Source of the DNA: Mariprofundaceae bacterium
Lineage (GTDB): Bacteria; Pseudomonadota; Zetaproteobacteria; Mariprofundales; Mariprofundaceae
Assembly: GCA_030950825.1 (NCBI GenBank)
Contig: JAUZQT010000037.1
Location: forward strand, 1 to 9,584
Direction of reading: 5' to 3'
DNA: 9,584 bases
Below the pieces are notes generated by a model. It was not told the DNA's origin and ran no database searches. It saw only the letters and a program-made list of their open reading frames with translations. Shown here one piece after another: positions 1 through 6,450 of the stretch (within the stretch, counting starts at the first letter, position 1; each line of letters begins with the position of its first letter). Position numbers and translations under genes: made by a program.

Positions 1-1
1 A

Positions 2-91
2 AACAGGCGTGTTTATCATGGATCCTCAATACAAGCACTTGAGGATGACGAAATAAATGCATATTTGAGTAGGCTGCGGGATAAGTCATAG
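2..91 (+). CDS. C-terminal end of an unidentified protein (5' partial)
   Basis: An open frame enters from the left edge and encodes 29 residues, ending in EINAYLSRLRDKS before a TAG stop at 89-91. The composition (charged, amphipathic, leucine-spaced end) looks like a genuine helical C-terminus, but the piece is too short to assign to a family. No strong terminator follows: there is a T-rich run at about 111-119 with only a weak potential stem before it. It could also be chance coding, since 30 open codons at a window edge are not rare. Confidence 0.35.
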   Translation, partial: NRRVYHGSSIQALEDDEINAYLSRLRDKS

Positions 92-204
92 GTAAGTTGC
101 GCTGCTACTGCTTATTTTTTAATTATGCTGAATAGTTACGAGTGTTTCTCGGCTCTTTTGATACCTGGATTGATTTTCATAGCATGATCCTTAAATCTTT
201 GGTG

Positions 205-221
205 TGCTGAAAGTTTCAGCA
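205..221. repeat. 17-bp perfect palindrome (8-bp arms, 1-base centre)
   Basis: TGCTGAAA-G-TTTCAGCA is a perfect inverted repeat. It sits between a weak -35-like hexamer (TTGGTG, 199-204) and a -10-like hexamer (TATGGT, 223-228) spaced 18 bases apart. It would be in the position of an operator if that promoter is real. No gene follows closely on the plus strand, so the role is unknown. Confidence 0.45.
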
Positions 222-283
222 GTATGGTACGATATCAGGCTCAGTTTGTCATTGTGTTTGTATACAATAAAAGGCTGGGAAGT

Positions 284-299
284 TCCAGCTGCAGCTGGA
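284..299. repeat. 16-bp perfect palindrome
   Basis: TCCAGCTGCAGCTGGA reads the same on both strands with no spacer. The sequence to its left (GGCTGGGAAGTTCCAGC, from 274) can pair alternatively with its left arm, so two mutually exclusive hairpins are possible. No U-tract follows, which argues against an ordinary terminator. Confidence 0.45.
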
Positions 300-648
300 T
301 ATTCGACATAACAGGCACTGGACAAGAAGCGCCTCCAAAACGTTTCACAGAACAAACAGCTTGTCGCCGTTTTCCTCGCGCTCCTTCTCTCTGAACTTTC
401 TGATGCCCGTATTCTCGCCCTGATGTTTTTTTACTTCTGAGCTCCATCCATACCCTGAACGCCGTCGATGCTGTTTCTGGTAAGACGCTGAATAAACCAC
501 CCCTGCTTCGTAGAGTAGGTTCACCATCAGACCCTTGCCTTCGGCGAGTGTTTGTTTCACCATTTTGCGATGATAAAAAGATTCACACGCAAGGAGCTTG
601 CTCCCTATCAGAACTGGGTGTTTTATTTTTCCGCCACCCTTGTTTAAT

Positions 649-653
649 AGGAG
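649..653 (+). promoter_or_regulatory. Shine-Dalgarno deciding a TTG start for the EamA permease
   Basis: AGGAG lies 8 bases before the TTG at 662. The frame is open back to an ATG at 548, but the extra 38 residues do not look like a permease N-terminus and have no ribosome site. The TTG gives a start just before the first membrane helix, as in EamA proteins. Confidence 0.6.
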
Positions 654-661
654 ATATTAGT

Positions 662-1570
662 TTGATCGAAGTTTCCCCTGAAAAAACAAAGACTTTCGGG
701 TATACAATCATTGCCTTAATGGCATTTGCAGCAAACTCTGTATTGTGCCGAATAGCATTAAAAGATAATGCCATTGATGCATCAAGTTTTACAGCGATTC
801 GGCTTCTATCTGGCATCGCAATGTTTGTGATTCTGCTTAGTCTAAAATCCAAAAAATCAAATGACATGCCTAAAGCTACGAATGGTAATAGATGGCCTGC
901 TTTAATGCTGTTTTTATACGCTGTCACATTCTCCTTCGCATACGTATCATTGGATACTGGAACAGGGGCGCTTGTGTTGTTTGGCGCGGTTCAATTAACA
1001 ATGATAACGGCGAGTATCATTGCTGGAAATAGATTGCATTTATCTGAATGGTTGGGGCTTGTTATTTCCTTCGCTGGACTTGTGTATTTGGTCTATCCAA
1101 GCATTACAACGCCTAGTATATTTGATTTTCTTTTAATGGCGGTATCTGGTGTTGCATGGGGGGCATACTCATTGGCTGGTCGCGGCTCAAGCAATCCCCT
1201 GAGAGATACAGCCCTCAACTTCAAGCTTACTGCGCCATTGGTGTTAATTTTAGCCTTGATGACAATACCCTTAATAAATATTTCTCTTGAGGGGGTTTTA
1301 TTAGCCGTTATGTCTGGTGCTTTTGCTTCAGCACTAGGCTACACCGTTTGGTATATTGCATTGGGTGGCCTATCTGCAACCGAGGCATCAGTCGTCCAAC
1401 TATTGGTTCCTGTAATTGCTGCGATGGGCGGAGTACTGTTTGTGTCTGAATCAATCACTACTCGGCTTGTTGTTGCCAGTGTTCTAGTTCTTGGCGGCAT
1501 ATTGACTGTGGTTCTAGGAGGCTGTCCGAGAATAGAGACCGTAGCGAGGAAACCCCCATTTCGGCTATGA
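662..1570 (+). CDS. DMT-superfamily EamA permease, C-terminus altered by an element insertion
   Basis: This is an inner-membrane permease of the drug/metabolite transporter superfamily with about ten hydrophobic helices arranged as two EamA repeats. Visible landmarks are the first helix FGYTIIALMAFAANSVLCR, followed by an acidic-basic loop and an RLLSG segment, and a second-half GAYSLAGRGS / ALGYTVWYIALGGL / ASVVQLLVPVIAAMGG signature typical of the family's last helices. The substrate cannot be deduced. I chose the TTG at 662 because of its Shine-Dalgarno sequence, giving 302 residues. The last 18 residues, from GCPRIETVARK onward, are encoded by an inserted inverted-repeat element and are not native. 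Joining the flanks across the CTAG duplication restores VVLGKAKFTERRTS and a TAG stop at 1716-1718, for 296 residues. All helices remain intact, so the protein may still work. Confidence 0.85.
   Translation: MIEVSPEKTKTFGYTIIALMAFAANSVLCRIALKDNAIDASSFTAIRLLSGIAMFVILLSLKSKKSNDMPKATNGNRWPALMLFLYAVTFSFAYVSLDTGTGALVLFGAVQLTMITASIIAGNRLHLSEWLGLVISFAGLVYLVYPSITTPSIFDFLLMAVSGVAWGAYSLAGRGSSNPLRDTALNFKLTAPLVLILALMTIPLINISLEGVLLAVMSGAFASALGYTVWYIALGGLSATEASVVQLLVPVIAAMGGVLFVSESITTRLVVASVLVLGGILTVVLGGCPRIETVARKPPFRL
1518..1552 (+). repeat. Left terminal inverted repeat of the MITE-like element
   Basis: The 35 bases are perfectly inverted at 1642-1676. They are translated in frame as the permease's foreign tail. 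Confidence 0.9.
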
Positions 1571-1641
1571 TTTCCGTCTATTTTCGTTGAATAGACCCTG
1601 CTATTAGCCTCACACGCCGAAAATCATGACTCAAAATGGGA

Positions 1642-1676
1642 TTTCCTCGCTACGGTCTCTATTCTCGGACAGCCTC
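1642..1676 (-). repeat. Right terminal inverted repeat of the MITE-like element
   Basis: This is the exact reverse complement of 1518-1552, followed directly by the second CTAG copy. Confidence 0.9.
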
Positions 1677-1680
1677 CTAG

Positions 1681-1821
1681 GAAAAGCCAAATTCACTGAA
1701 CGTCGAACATCATAGTTCGCCACAGTCATATATTTGGCACAGCCTTTATGCTGTGGGATTTCAAGTATTGGAATACATTGATATTATTAAGGAACGGGAA
1801 TTAAATAACATGTGCATTTGA
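1681..1821 (+). other. 46-codon open stretch without a start codon, possible gene remnant
   Basis: Between the element and gmm, the frame beginning at 1681 is open to a TGA at 1819-1821. It reads protein-like in its second half (YAVGFQVLEYIDIIKERE). It lacks a usable start at its beginning; the first ATG is at 1810. It ends a few bases before gmm. It overlaps the native 3' end of the permease (another frame) and the proposed gmm promoter, which argues against it being a functional gene. It may be the tail of a lost gene once preceding gmm, or chance. Confidence 0.2.
1778..1806 (+). promoter_or_regulatory. Candidate sigma70 promoter for the gmm-yrbG operon
   Basis: TTGATA (1778-1783) and TTAAAT (1801-1806) are separated by 17 bases. 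They match the -35 and -10 consensus at 5 of 6 and 4 of 6 positions. Transcription would begin around 1812-1814, a few bases before the gmm start. It is the only well-spaced pair I found in the gap that precedes the eight-gene run. Confidence 0.4.
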
Positions 1822-1827
1822 AACGTG

Positions 1828-2289
1828 ATGTTGTCGAAAGATATATTTAAAATGGTGATTGAACATGCGCCATTATTTGCCATGGACTTGGTTATCATCA
1901 ATGATGAGGAGAAAATTTTACTCGGTAAACGCAGCAATAACCCAGCGAAAGGTTTTTGGTTTGTTCCCGGTGGGCGAGTATTTAAAAACGAATCTTTGGA
2001 TCAGGCCTTTAGACGCATTTCTAGTAATGAACTGGGTGTGGCATTGAAGCGATCAAATGGTACATTCTTGGGACTGTTTGAACACTTTTATGATGATTCA
2101 GTCTTTGGGTCAGGTATATCCACCCATTATATCAATGCGACACATGCCTTGCGAGCGAATATTGATCTAGCAAATTTACCCCAATCGCAGCATCAGGAAT
2201 ATGTATGGATGAGCGTGAATGAAATGCAGAAAAATGATGATGTGCATCAATACAGCAAGGTGTTTTTATCAGCCTTAAACGGAGTTTGA
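1828..2289 (+). CDS. gmm: GDP-mannose mannosyl hydrolase (Nudix family)
   Basis: This cytosolic Nudix enzyme hydrolyses GDP-mannose (and GDP-glucose in known members) to GDP and the free sugar by attack at the sugar carbon rather than at phosphorus. The 153 residues align along their length with the Gmm/WcaH type. Landmarks are LSKDIF near the start, LLGKR at 31-35, the GFWFVPGGRV block at 42-51, HFYDD at 86-90, THY at 99-101 and QHQEYVW at 121-127. The Nudix box (residues 49-71) has G and the first E, but two glutamates of the usual REUXEEXGU core are I64 and N67. Loss of these is characteristic of GDP-mannose hydrolases, which supports the specific call. The start at ATG 1828 matches homologues; the GTG at 1825 would add one residue. 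The ribosome site is weak. It heads the operon without any visible GDP-mannose synthesis gene nearby. Confidence 0.88.
   Translation: MLSKDIFKMVIEHAPLFAMDLVIINDEEKILLGKRSNNPAKGFWFVPGGRVFKNESLDQAFRRISSNELGVALKRSNGTFLGLFEHFYDDSVFGSGISTHYINATHALRANIDLANLPQSQHQEYVWMSVNEMQKNDDVHQYSKVFLSALNGV
2281..2284 (+). promoter_or_regulatory. Shine-Dalgarno for a TTG start
   Basis: GGAG lies inside the last codons of gmm, 6 bases before the TTG at 2291. This couples the flavoprotein to gmm translation and supports the non-ATG start. Confidence 0.55.
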
Positions 2290-2290
2290 A

Positions 2291-3784
2291 TTGCACTTAT
2301 CGAATCAACAAACAAACCCAAGTCGCTGGCAAGGTGATCGGTGGTGTGACTTTGTTCAATTCTTAAAAGAGCAGGGCGTTAAAGTGCGTGAAAAACGCAT
2401 TGAAACAGGGGTTTATATTACCGATGCTGGTGGTTTGGCGCTTGGTTTACCGCACGGTGTGGTGATTGCCAAAAATGCCCAGCAAATTTCAATTTTGATG
2501 CAAGCTGCACAGCAGTTTAAAGTACCCGTAACCACACGTGGCGGCGGTCTTACAACCGAAGGGGAATCAGTGGCCTTTGGCGGCGTATTGCTGGATATGA
2601 CGGGTATGAGCCGTGTTTTAGAGGTCGATGCTGAAAAGTTAACAGTGCGAACACAGGCTGGTATTTTTTGGCATCACTTGGCGGAGACTTTGCGCCGTGA
2701 TGGCCTGGATTATCTTTCGGCACCCTTGAATTTAACCGCATCGGTAGGCGGAACACTGGGGGTGGGTGGTATTGATGTTAACTCATCCAAGCATGGTTGC
2801 AGTGCCGATCAAGCACTATCATTGCAAGTCGTTACCCCTACGGGAGAAATTATTGAATGCTCAGATGACGAACATAGCACACTGTTTGAACGCGTTATTT
2901 TAGGCTATGGTCAATTTGGCATCATCACCGAAGCCACCTTGAAAATACGCCCTTATACACCGCTGCGTATGCATTACTTTTATTACAGTTCGCTTAAAAT
3001 ATGTATTGAAGACTTGCTGCGCTTAGATAAATCCCAAACCTGTGATTATACAGGTATTTTAACCATGATGGACACCGCAATTACCTTGCTGGTTGCCTTT
3101 GATTCAGAAGAGCGTGAAGCTGATTTTATGGGTGGTATGAAGGATACATTACGCGGTTATGGTGAGATGGGCTTCGCTCTGCGTCTAGCAGCAAGTTTTG
3201 CATGGCGGCCTTGGAAATGGAAAGAAGCGTTGTTTTTATTGCAGCGCAAACGAGAGTTATTCCCTGATTTACAGCCTGCACATCATATGCAGGGTGAGCT
3301 AATGTATGATCGAACCGCCGTTTTTTCAAAAGCCGTGTGGAAACACTGGGGTGATCGTCATATGGTCATTCCAGATTTGGCAAGCAATGCAGATAAATTT
3401 ATTGAAGCCGTCGAACGCGGCAATGCAGTGTGTCGGAAACACTTCCCTTATTACACCTTATACTGTGTCGGTATTCGCCTGCGGGATGAGCATCAAGCGC
3501 ATTATGAGCTTTCCAGCATTCCTTCCGATGCCAGAGGCTGGGCATATGGTTGTGAATTTGAACCGATGTATCATGGTCAGGAGTATAGCCGCGATACACT
3601 GCAATCATTTAAAAATGAAATTTATGATGTTGGTGTTGCGCTTGGAACCAGCTATTACCGTTTTGGCGGCATGATGAAAGGCTATATTCGCCGTGCGCTG
3701 GGTGATGCTGTGGTAGAAAAACACTTGAAATTGAAACAAGAGGCTGACCCTGCCATGATTCTTAATCGGGATGTTATTTTTTAA
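2291..3784 (+). CDS. FAD-binding oxidoreductase of the VAO/PCMH fold, cytokinin-dehydrogenase-like
   Basis: This is a 497-residue flavoprotein with the vanillyl-alcohol-oxidase fold. The FAD domain spans about residues 50-225, with TTRGGGLTTEG at 81-91, GGVLLDMTGM at 97-106, SVGGTLGVGG at 151-160 and GYGQFGIIT at 205-213. A substrate domain follows. The C-terminus, DPAMILNRDVIF, is of the DP-x-x-ILN type seen across the family. The order and wording of the FAD motifs recall cytokinin dehydrogenases and, less closely, GlcD-type dehydrogenases and DHCR24-like reductases. The position equivalent to the histidine of the cytokinin-dehydrogenase GHS motif is leucine (residue 87), so FAD is probably bound non-covalently. 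The substrate is unknown. It starts at a TTG one base after gmm and overlaps the next gene by one base (TAATG). The Fe-S partner next door suggests electrons leave through iron-sulfur centres rather than to oxygen. Confidence 0.8.
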   Translation: MHLSNQQTNPSRWQGDRWCDFVQFLKEQGVKVREKRIETGVYITDAGGLALGLPHGVVIAKNAQQISILMQAAQQFKVPVTTRGGGLTTEGESVAFGGVLLDMTGMSRVLEVDAEKLTVRTQAGIFWHHLAETLRRDGLDYLSAPLNLTASVGGTLGVGGIDVNSSKHGCSADQALSLQVVTPTGEIIECSDDEHSTLFERVILGYGQFGIITEATLKIRPYTPLRMHYFYYSSLKICIEDLLRLDKSQTCDYTGILTMMDTAITLLVAFDSEEREADFMGGMKDTLRGYGEMGFALRLAASFAWRPWKWKEALFLLQRKRELFPDLQPAHHMQGELMYDRTAVFSKAVWKHWGDRHMVIPDLASNADKFIEAVERGNAVCRKHFPYYTLYCVGIRLRDEHQAHYELSSIPSDARGWAYGCEFEPMYHGQEYSRDTLQSFKNEIYDVGVALGTSYYRFGGMMKGYIRRALGDAVVEKHLKLKQEADPAMILNRDVIF

Positions 3785-4473
3785 TGTTATTTTCTTTGTT
3801 GCGTCAACCTTTGAAAGCTTCAAGTTATGGCGACTGCCACGGCTGCTCACTTTGTATCTTGCCTTGCCCTATGTGGCGACAACACCGCGATGTCATGTTT
3901 AGCCCGCAAGGCTTGGCCAAATCAATGCAAAACGGTGCGGTGGCAGAAGATCTTCGAGAAGTATTAAGTAGCTGTATTATGTGTGCTGCTTGCGATGTAA
4001 TGTGCCCTGAAGATATTGCTATCACAACCATTATCAACAGTGCAAGACAACAACTTGATTTGCTTGAACCAGCGCCACCGCAAGCCACTGAGTTAACATC
4101 TTTTATCATCAGCTGTGATCCCTTTGTGCAAGCGCAACTGTGTAGTGATGATTTGTATATCATTGATGCTGCGCCATTTCATCAGCAACATGCTGAGCGA
4201 GTTGCGCATTATACAAGCTTGAGTACCCAGACTGGTTGTCAGATGAATCTTGATTTAAATCGCATGGCCATAGCCATAGGCGCAGTATCACTGGCAGAAA
4301 AAGCGGGGATGTTTGATGTGGCGGCACAAGTTCAATGGCTTCTTCAGGGTAGAATATTTAACCGCATCATTGTTGAAAATGCCGATGACATAAAAATTCT
4401 ATCGCATGCAACGGGCAATACTGTGATTCATGTTTCCGAGCTAATGCCGCGCCATACTATAGGAGTGAAATAA
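3784..4473 (+). CDS. Two-[4Fe-4S] ferredoxin-type electron-transfer protein
   Basis: This 229-residue cytoplasmic protein has two classical cluster motifs near its N-terminus: C18-x2-C21-x2-C24-x3-C28-P and C64-x2-C67-x2-C70-x3-C74-P. The 35-residue spacing between them is like that in GlpC/GlcF-type subunits. The remaining 150 residues are soluble and I do not recognise a domain in them. The CCG repeats of GlpC/GlcF/HdrB are absent, so this is not a full heterodisulfide-type subunit. Its start overlaps the upstream stop by one base, implying translational coupling and probably stoichiometric synthesis with the flavoprotein. The inferred role is as electron acceptor or donor for the flavoprotein, the GGR-like protein, or both. 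Confidence 0.75.
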   Translation: MLFSLLRQPLKASSYGDCHGCSLCILPCPMWRQHRDVMFSPQGLAKSMQNGAVAEDLREVLSSCIMCAACDVMCPEDIAITTIINSARQQLDLLEPAPPQATELTSFIISCDPFVQAQLCSDDLYIIDAAPFHQQHAERVAHYTSLSTQTGCQMNLDLNRMAIAIGAVSLAEKAGMFDVAAQVQWLLQGRIFNRIIVENADDIKILSHATGNTVIHVSELMPRHTIGVK

Positions 4474-5691
4474 ATGATACGTAGTGTGGATGTTGTCATT
4501 GTAGGAGCAAGCCTTGCTGCCGCAGCCGCAGCCAAGCGCTTGGTGGATGCTGGCCTCGAAACCATCATTTTAGAAAAACAAAAGCTGCCACGCCATAAAA
4601 TTTGTAGTGGTATCTTATCCCCACGAGGTGAGCGTTTCTTGATTGAAAATTTCGGTGCTTTGCCAAACAAGATATTGCACGAGCCCAATACTTGCCGTGG
4701 TGTAAGCTTTCACTTTCCAAGCATGTTGTCCTTATCCATGGATTTTTTTGGTGGGCCAACGCCACACCTGCACCGTAAATATGCCGATCACTGGGCGATT
4801 AAGCAGAGCCATAGTGAAGTGATGGATGAAACATCCTTTTTATCACTGTCTCAAGATGATGATAATGTATTGGTCACGGCGAGAAAAAAGGGTGGCGATA
4901 GCTTCCAAATAAAGACCCGCTATGTGATTGGTGCCGATGGCCCTGTATCCCCTGTTTTACGCTCGCTTTATCCCAGTTATCATAAGGATATTCCCATGTT
5001 TTTTGTGGGTCAAAAATTTCATGAAATTATTGACTGCCCACTGGATGAAGCTTATTTTCATTTTTGGTTTCACCCTGATTTAGGGCATTACACATGGAGT
5101 CATGCTCGTGATGGTCGGCAGATTGTTGGGGTTGGTTATAAAGTGGGTGAAAAATTTCATGATCGCCATCGTTATGTGGCAAAATACTTTGAAGAAAAGC
5201 ATGGGGTGTACTTAAAGCCTGCCGATACTGACCACGAAGGCTGCTCGGAAAATTTTGGACCTTCACTCATTAACCGTTATGTATTTGGAAAAGGGCGCGT
5301 GCTCATTACAGGCCAAGCCTCAGGTTTTTTGAATATGATAGGGGAAGGTATGAGTTGTGCCTTGCATTCAGGGGCGATTGCGGGTGAATCTATTGTGGAT
5401 GCAATGTTAAGAAATAAAGCTGTGCAAGAGGTTTATCGTAAAAAAATTGCATCTGAGGTTCGTCGCACCACCGATCAATGGAATCCGCTCAAAATTGCTT
5501 TTTCAAAACCACATGAAGCAGATTTTCCCAAGGCACTGATGGCATTGCCAGCAAAAGATCGCTTAATTCTTTTGCGTGATGTTTGGCATTTTGTGAAATT
5601 GTATAAAGAATTCAAGTGGGGCAGGCAAATCGCAGCGCTTAGCATGCAGCGCTTGTTGCGTGGTGATTACGCACAAAAAAAATGGTTGTAA
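4474..5691 (+). CDS. Geranylgeranyl-reductase-family FAD-dependent oxidoreductase
   Basis: This 405-residue flavoprotein belongs to the GGR/ChlP branch of the PHBH-like fold, whose members hydrogenate prenyl chains or act on aromatic or lipid substrates. The N-terminal dinucleotide fold is at 6-34, the family's lysine-cysteine motif appears as HKICSGILSPRG (41-52), GADGPVSPVLR at 153-163 is the second FAD motif, and GQASGFLNMIGEG at 280-292 corresponds to the GDAAGF-x-GEG block. Two features are odd. The glycine-rich loop reads GASLAAAAAA instead of GAGPAG, and the usual Asp of the GD motif is Gln281. The start ATG abuts the upstream stop, with AGGAG at 4461-4465. No transmembrane helix is evident; the basic, aromatic C-terminus may touch the membrane (inference). 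The substrate is unknown; the operon suggests a shared redox pathway with the two preceding genes. Confidence 0.8.
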   Translation: MIRSVDVVIVGASLAAAAAAKRLVDAGLETIILEKQKLPRHKICSGILSPRGERFLIENFGALPNKILHEPNTCRGVSFHFPSMLSLSMDFFGGPTPHLHRKYADHWAIKQSHSEVMDETSFLSLSQDDDNVLVTARKKGGDSFQIKTRYVIGADGPVSPVLRSLYPSYHKDIPMFFVGQKFHEIIDCPLDEAYFHFWFHPDLGHYTWSHARDGRQIVGVGYKVGEKFHDRHRYVAKYFEEKHGVYLKPADTDHEGCSENFGPSLINRYVFGKGRVLITGQASGFLNMIGEGMSCALHSGAIAGESIVDAMLRNKAVQEVYRKKIASEVRRTTDQWNPLKIAFSKPHEADFPKALMALPAKDRLILLRDVWHFVKLYKEFKWGRQIAALSMQRLLRGDYAQKKWL

Positions 5692-5707
5692 GCCAAGTAT
5701 TATAAAC

Positions 5708-5715
5708 AGGAAGGA
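5708..5715 (+). promoter_or_regulatory. Shine-Dalgarno for the TTG start of comF
   Basis: AGGAAGGA lies in the only sizeable gap of the operon (33 bases), 9 bases before the TTG at 5725. No ATG or GTG is better placed. Confidence 0.55.
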
Positions 5716-5724
5716 TCGCAAACG

Positions 5725-6450
5725 TTGTCTTCAGCTCTTTCAATTCGCAATATTCTTTTCCCTACAAGTTGCCTGTTCTGTCATACTGTGATGACAGGGC
5801 ATGAAAACAGCTGCTGCTCGGACTGTTTGAAAAATATTCAAACATTCTCCCCCTACTGCTGTGAACGGTGTGGCATCGTCATGCCCAGTCGGTTGCAGCT
5901 AAATTTATGCGGTGCATGTTTGCAGAACAGCCCAGTACAAGAAACAACGCATAGCTTATATATTTATCACGGAGCGGTGCGAAATGCCGTATTGGCGTGG
6001 AAGTTGCAGGGTCAGGATGCTGCGATATTGTGGTTATTGTCCGTGGCTTCAAAACGTCTGCGGGAATTGATTCACCCCGATGATTTGTTATTGCCTGTGC
6101 CTATGCCGTTATCACGCATGAGAAAGCAAGGGCAACACCATGCAGCAGATTTGTGCCGTCATATTGCACAACATGCGGGCTGCTCTTGGGACTGGCGCGT
6201 ATTGCGCCGAAATGGTGAGCAAGCTCGTCAGTCGGCATTATCAGGAGCTCAGCGCAAAAAGAATCTACGTAAGGCTTTCAGTGTTGATACAGACTATTGG
6301 CAACAACAAGATGAACTTGCAGGACGAATTTGGGTGATTGATGATATTATTACAACGGGTATGACGCTACATTTCGCATCCAAAGCATTGCGTAGTACTG
6401 GAAAGAAAATACATGCACTGTCGTTAACGCGCACAGTAAAAGGTGGTTAA
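5725..6450 (+). CDS. comF: ComF family protein (zinc-ribbon plus phosphoribosyltransferase fold)
   Basis: ComF proteins are cytosolic and contribute to DNA uptake in competent bacteria; the biochemical role is unsettled. The 241 residues show the N-terminal cysteine pairs C16/C19, C30-C34, C45-C49 and C62/C65 of a zinc-binding module. A phosphoribosyltransferase domain follows, with LLLPVPMP, the QARQSALSGAQRKKNL segment conserved in ComF, and the PRPP-binding loop VIDDIITTG at 204-212. Length and motif order are normal for the family. The start is TTG 5725, supported by a purine-rich site. It is followed immediately by grxC with no gap. Any link to natural transformation in a strain carrying an integron is inference. 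Confidence 0.9.
   Translation: MSSALSIRNILFPTSCLFCHTVMTGHENSCCSDCLKNIQTFSPYCCERCGIVMPSRLQLNLCGACLQNSPVQETTHSLYIYHGAVRNAVLAWKLQGQDAAILWLLSVASKRLRELIHPDDLLLPVPMPLSRMRKQGQHHAADLCRHIAQHAGCSWDWRVLRRNGEQARQSALSGAQRKKNLRKAFSVDTDYWQQQDELAGRIWVIDDIITTGMTLHFASKALRSTGKKIHALSLTRTVKGG

Larger units (their letters stand above)
92..661. other. Gene-poor spacer with palindromes; no supportable gene
   Basis: About 570 bases separate the left partial frame from the permease start. The first half is AT-rich and holds two perfect palindromes (205-221 and 284-299). The second half (about 300-560) looks visibly more GC-rich. On the minus strand it carries two overlapping short frames (345-563, 72 codons; 241-447, 68 codons) in different phases. 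Neither has a Shine-Dalgarno sequence I can see or a recognisable family. They could be a decayed, frameshifted gene or chance. I find no attC-type core sites (GTTRRRY with partner RYYYAAC), tRNA or CRISPR repeats here. Confidence 0.5.
1518..1676. mobile_element. 159-bp non-autonomous inverted-repeat element (MITE-like) with CTAG target duplication
   Basis: The element begins GAGGCTGTCCGAGAATAG and ends with its exact reverse complement. The terminal repeats are perfect over 35 bp and remain recognisable, with gaps, to about 60 bp (an ATGATTT-containing block is shared). The centre holds another hairpin, GTCTATT (1576-1582) pairing with AATAGAC (1590-1596). CTAG flanks both sides (1514-1517 and 1677-1680) as a 4-bp target duplication. 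There is no room for a transposase, so mobility would require one supplied in trans. A 4-bp CTAG duplication fits insertion sequences of the IS5 or IS1182 kind; that family placement is inference. The element supplies the stop codon now used by the upstream permease. Its long hairpin may also end or stabilise that transcript. Confidence 0.85.

Noticed and set aside
92..119. Terminator after the left partial frame
   Set aside because: There is a T-rich run, but the best preceding stem is about 4 pairs with mismatches.
593..604. GGAGC-TT-GCTCC hairpin upstream of the permease as terminator or riboswitch
   Set aside because: The stem is only 5 bp with a 2-base loop and no T-run directly after it; too weak to annotate.
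548..661. N-terminal extension of the EamA permease from the ATG at 548
   Set aside because: No ribosome site, unlike a permease N-terminus, and a good Shine-Dalgarno precedes the TTG at 662.
1518..1676. The inverted repeat as a simple Rho-independent terminator
   Set aside because: A 35-bp perfect terminal match with a 4-bp direct duplication fits a transposable element far better, and no U-run follows. A side effect on transcription remains possible.
1..1827. EamA permease and gmm as integron cassettes
   Set aside because: No GTTRRRY/RYYYAAC pairs bracket them, the imperfect folding pattern of attC is absent, and they lie behind intI rather than on the attI side. The inverted repeat at 1518-1676 is too perfect and carries a target duplication.
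3306..3674. 122-codon plus-strand frame inside the flavoprotein gene
   Set aside because: It overlaps a gene with clear family motifs in another frame and has no ribosome site or recognisable domain.
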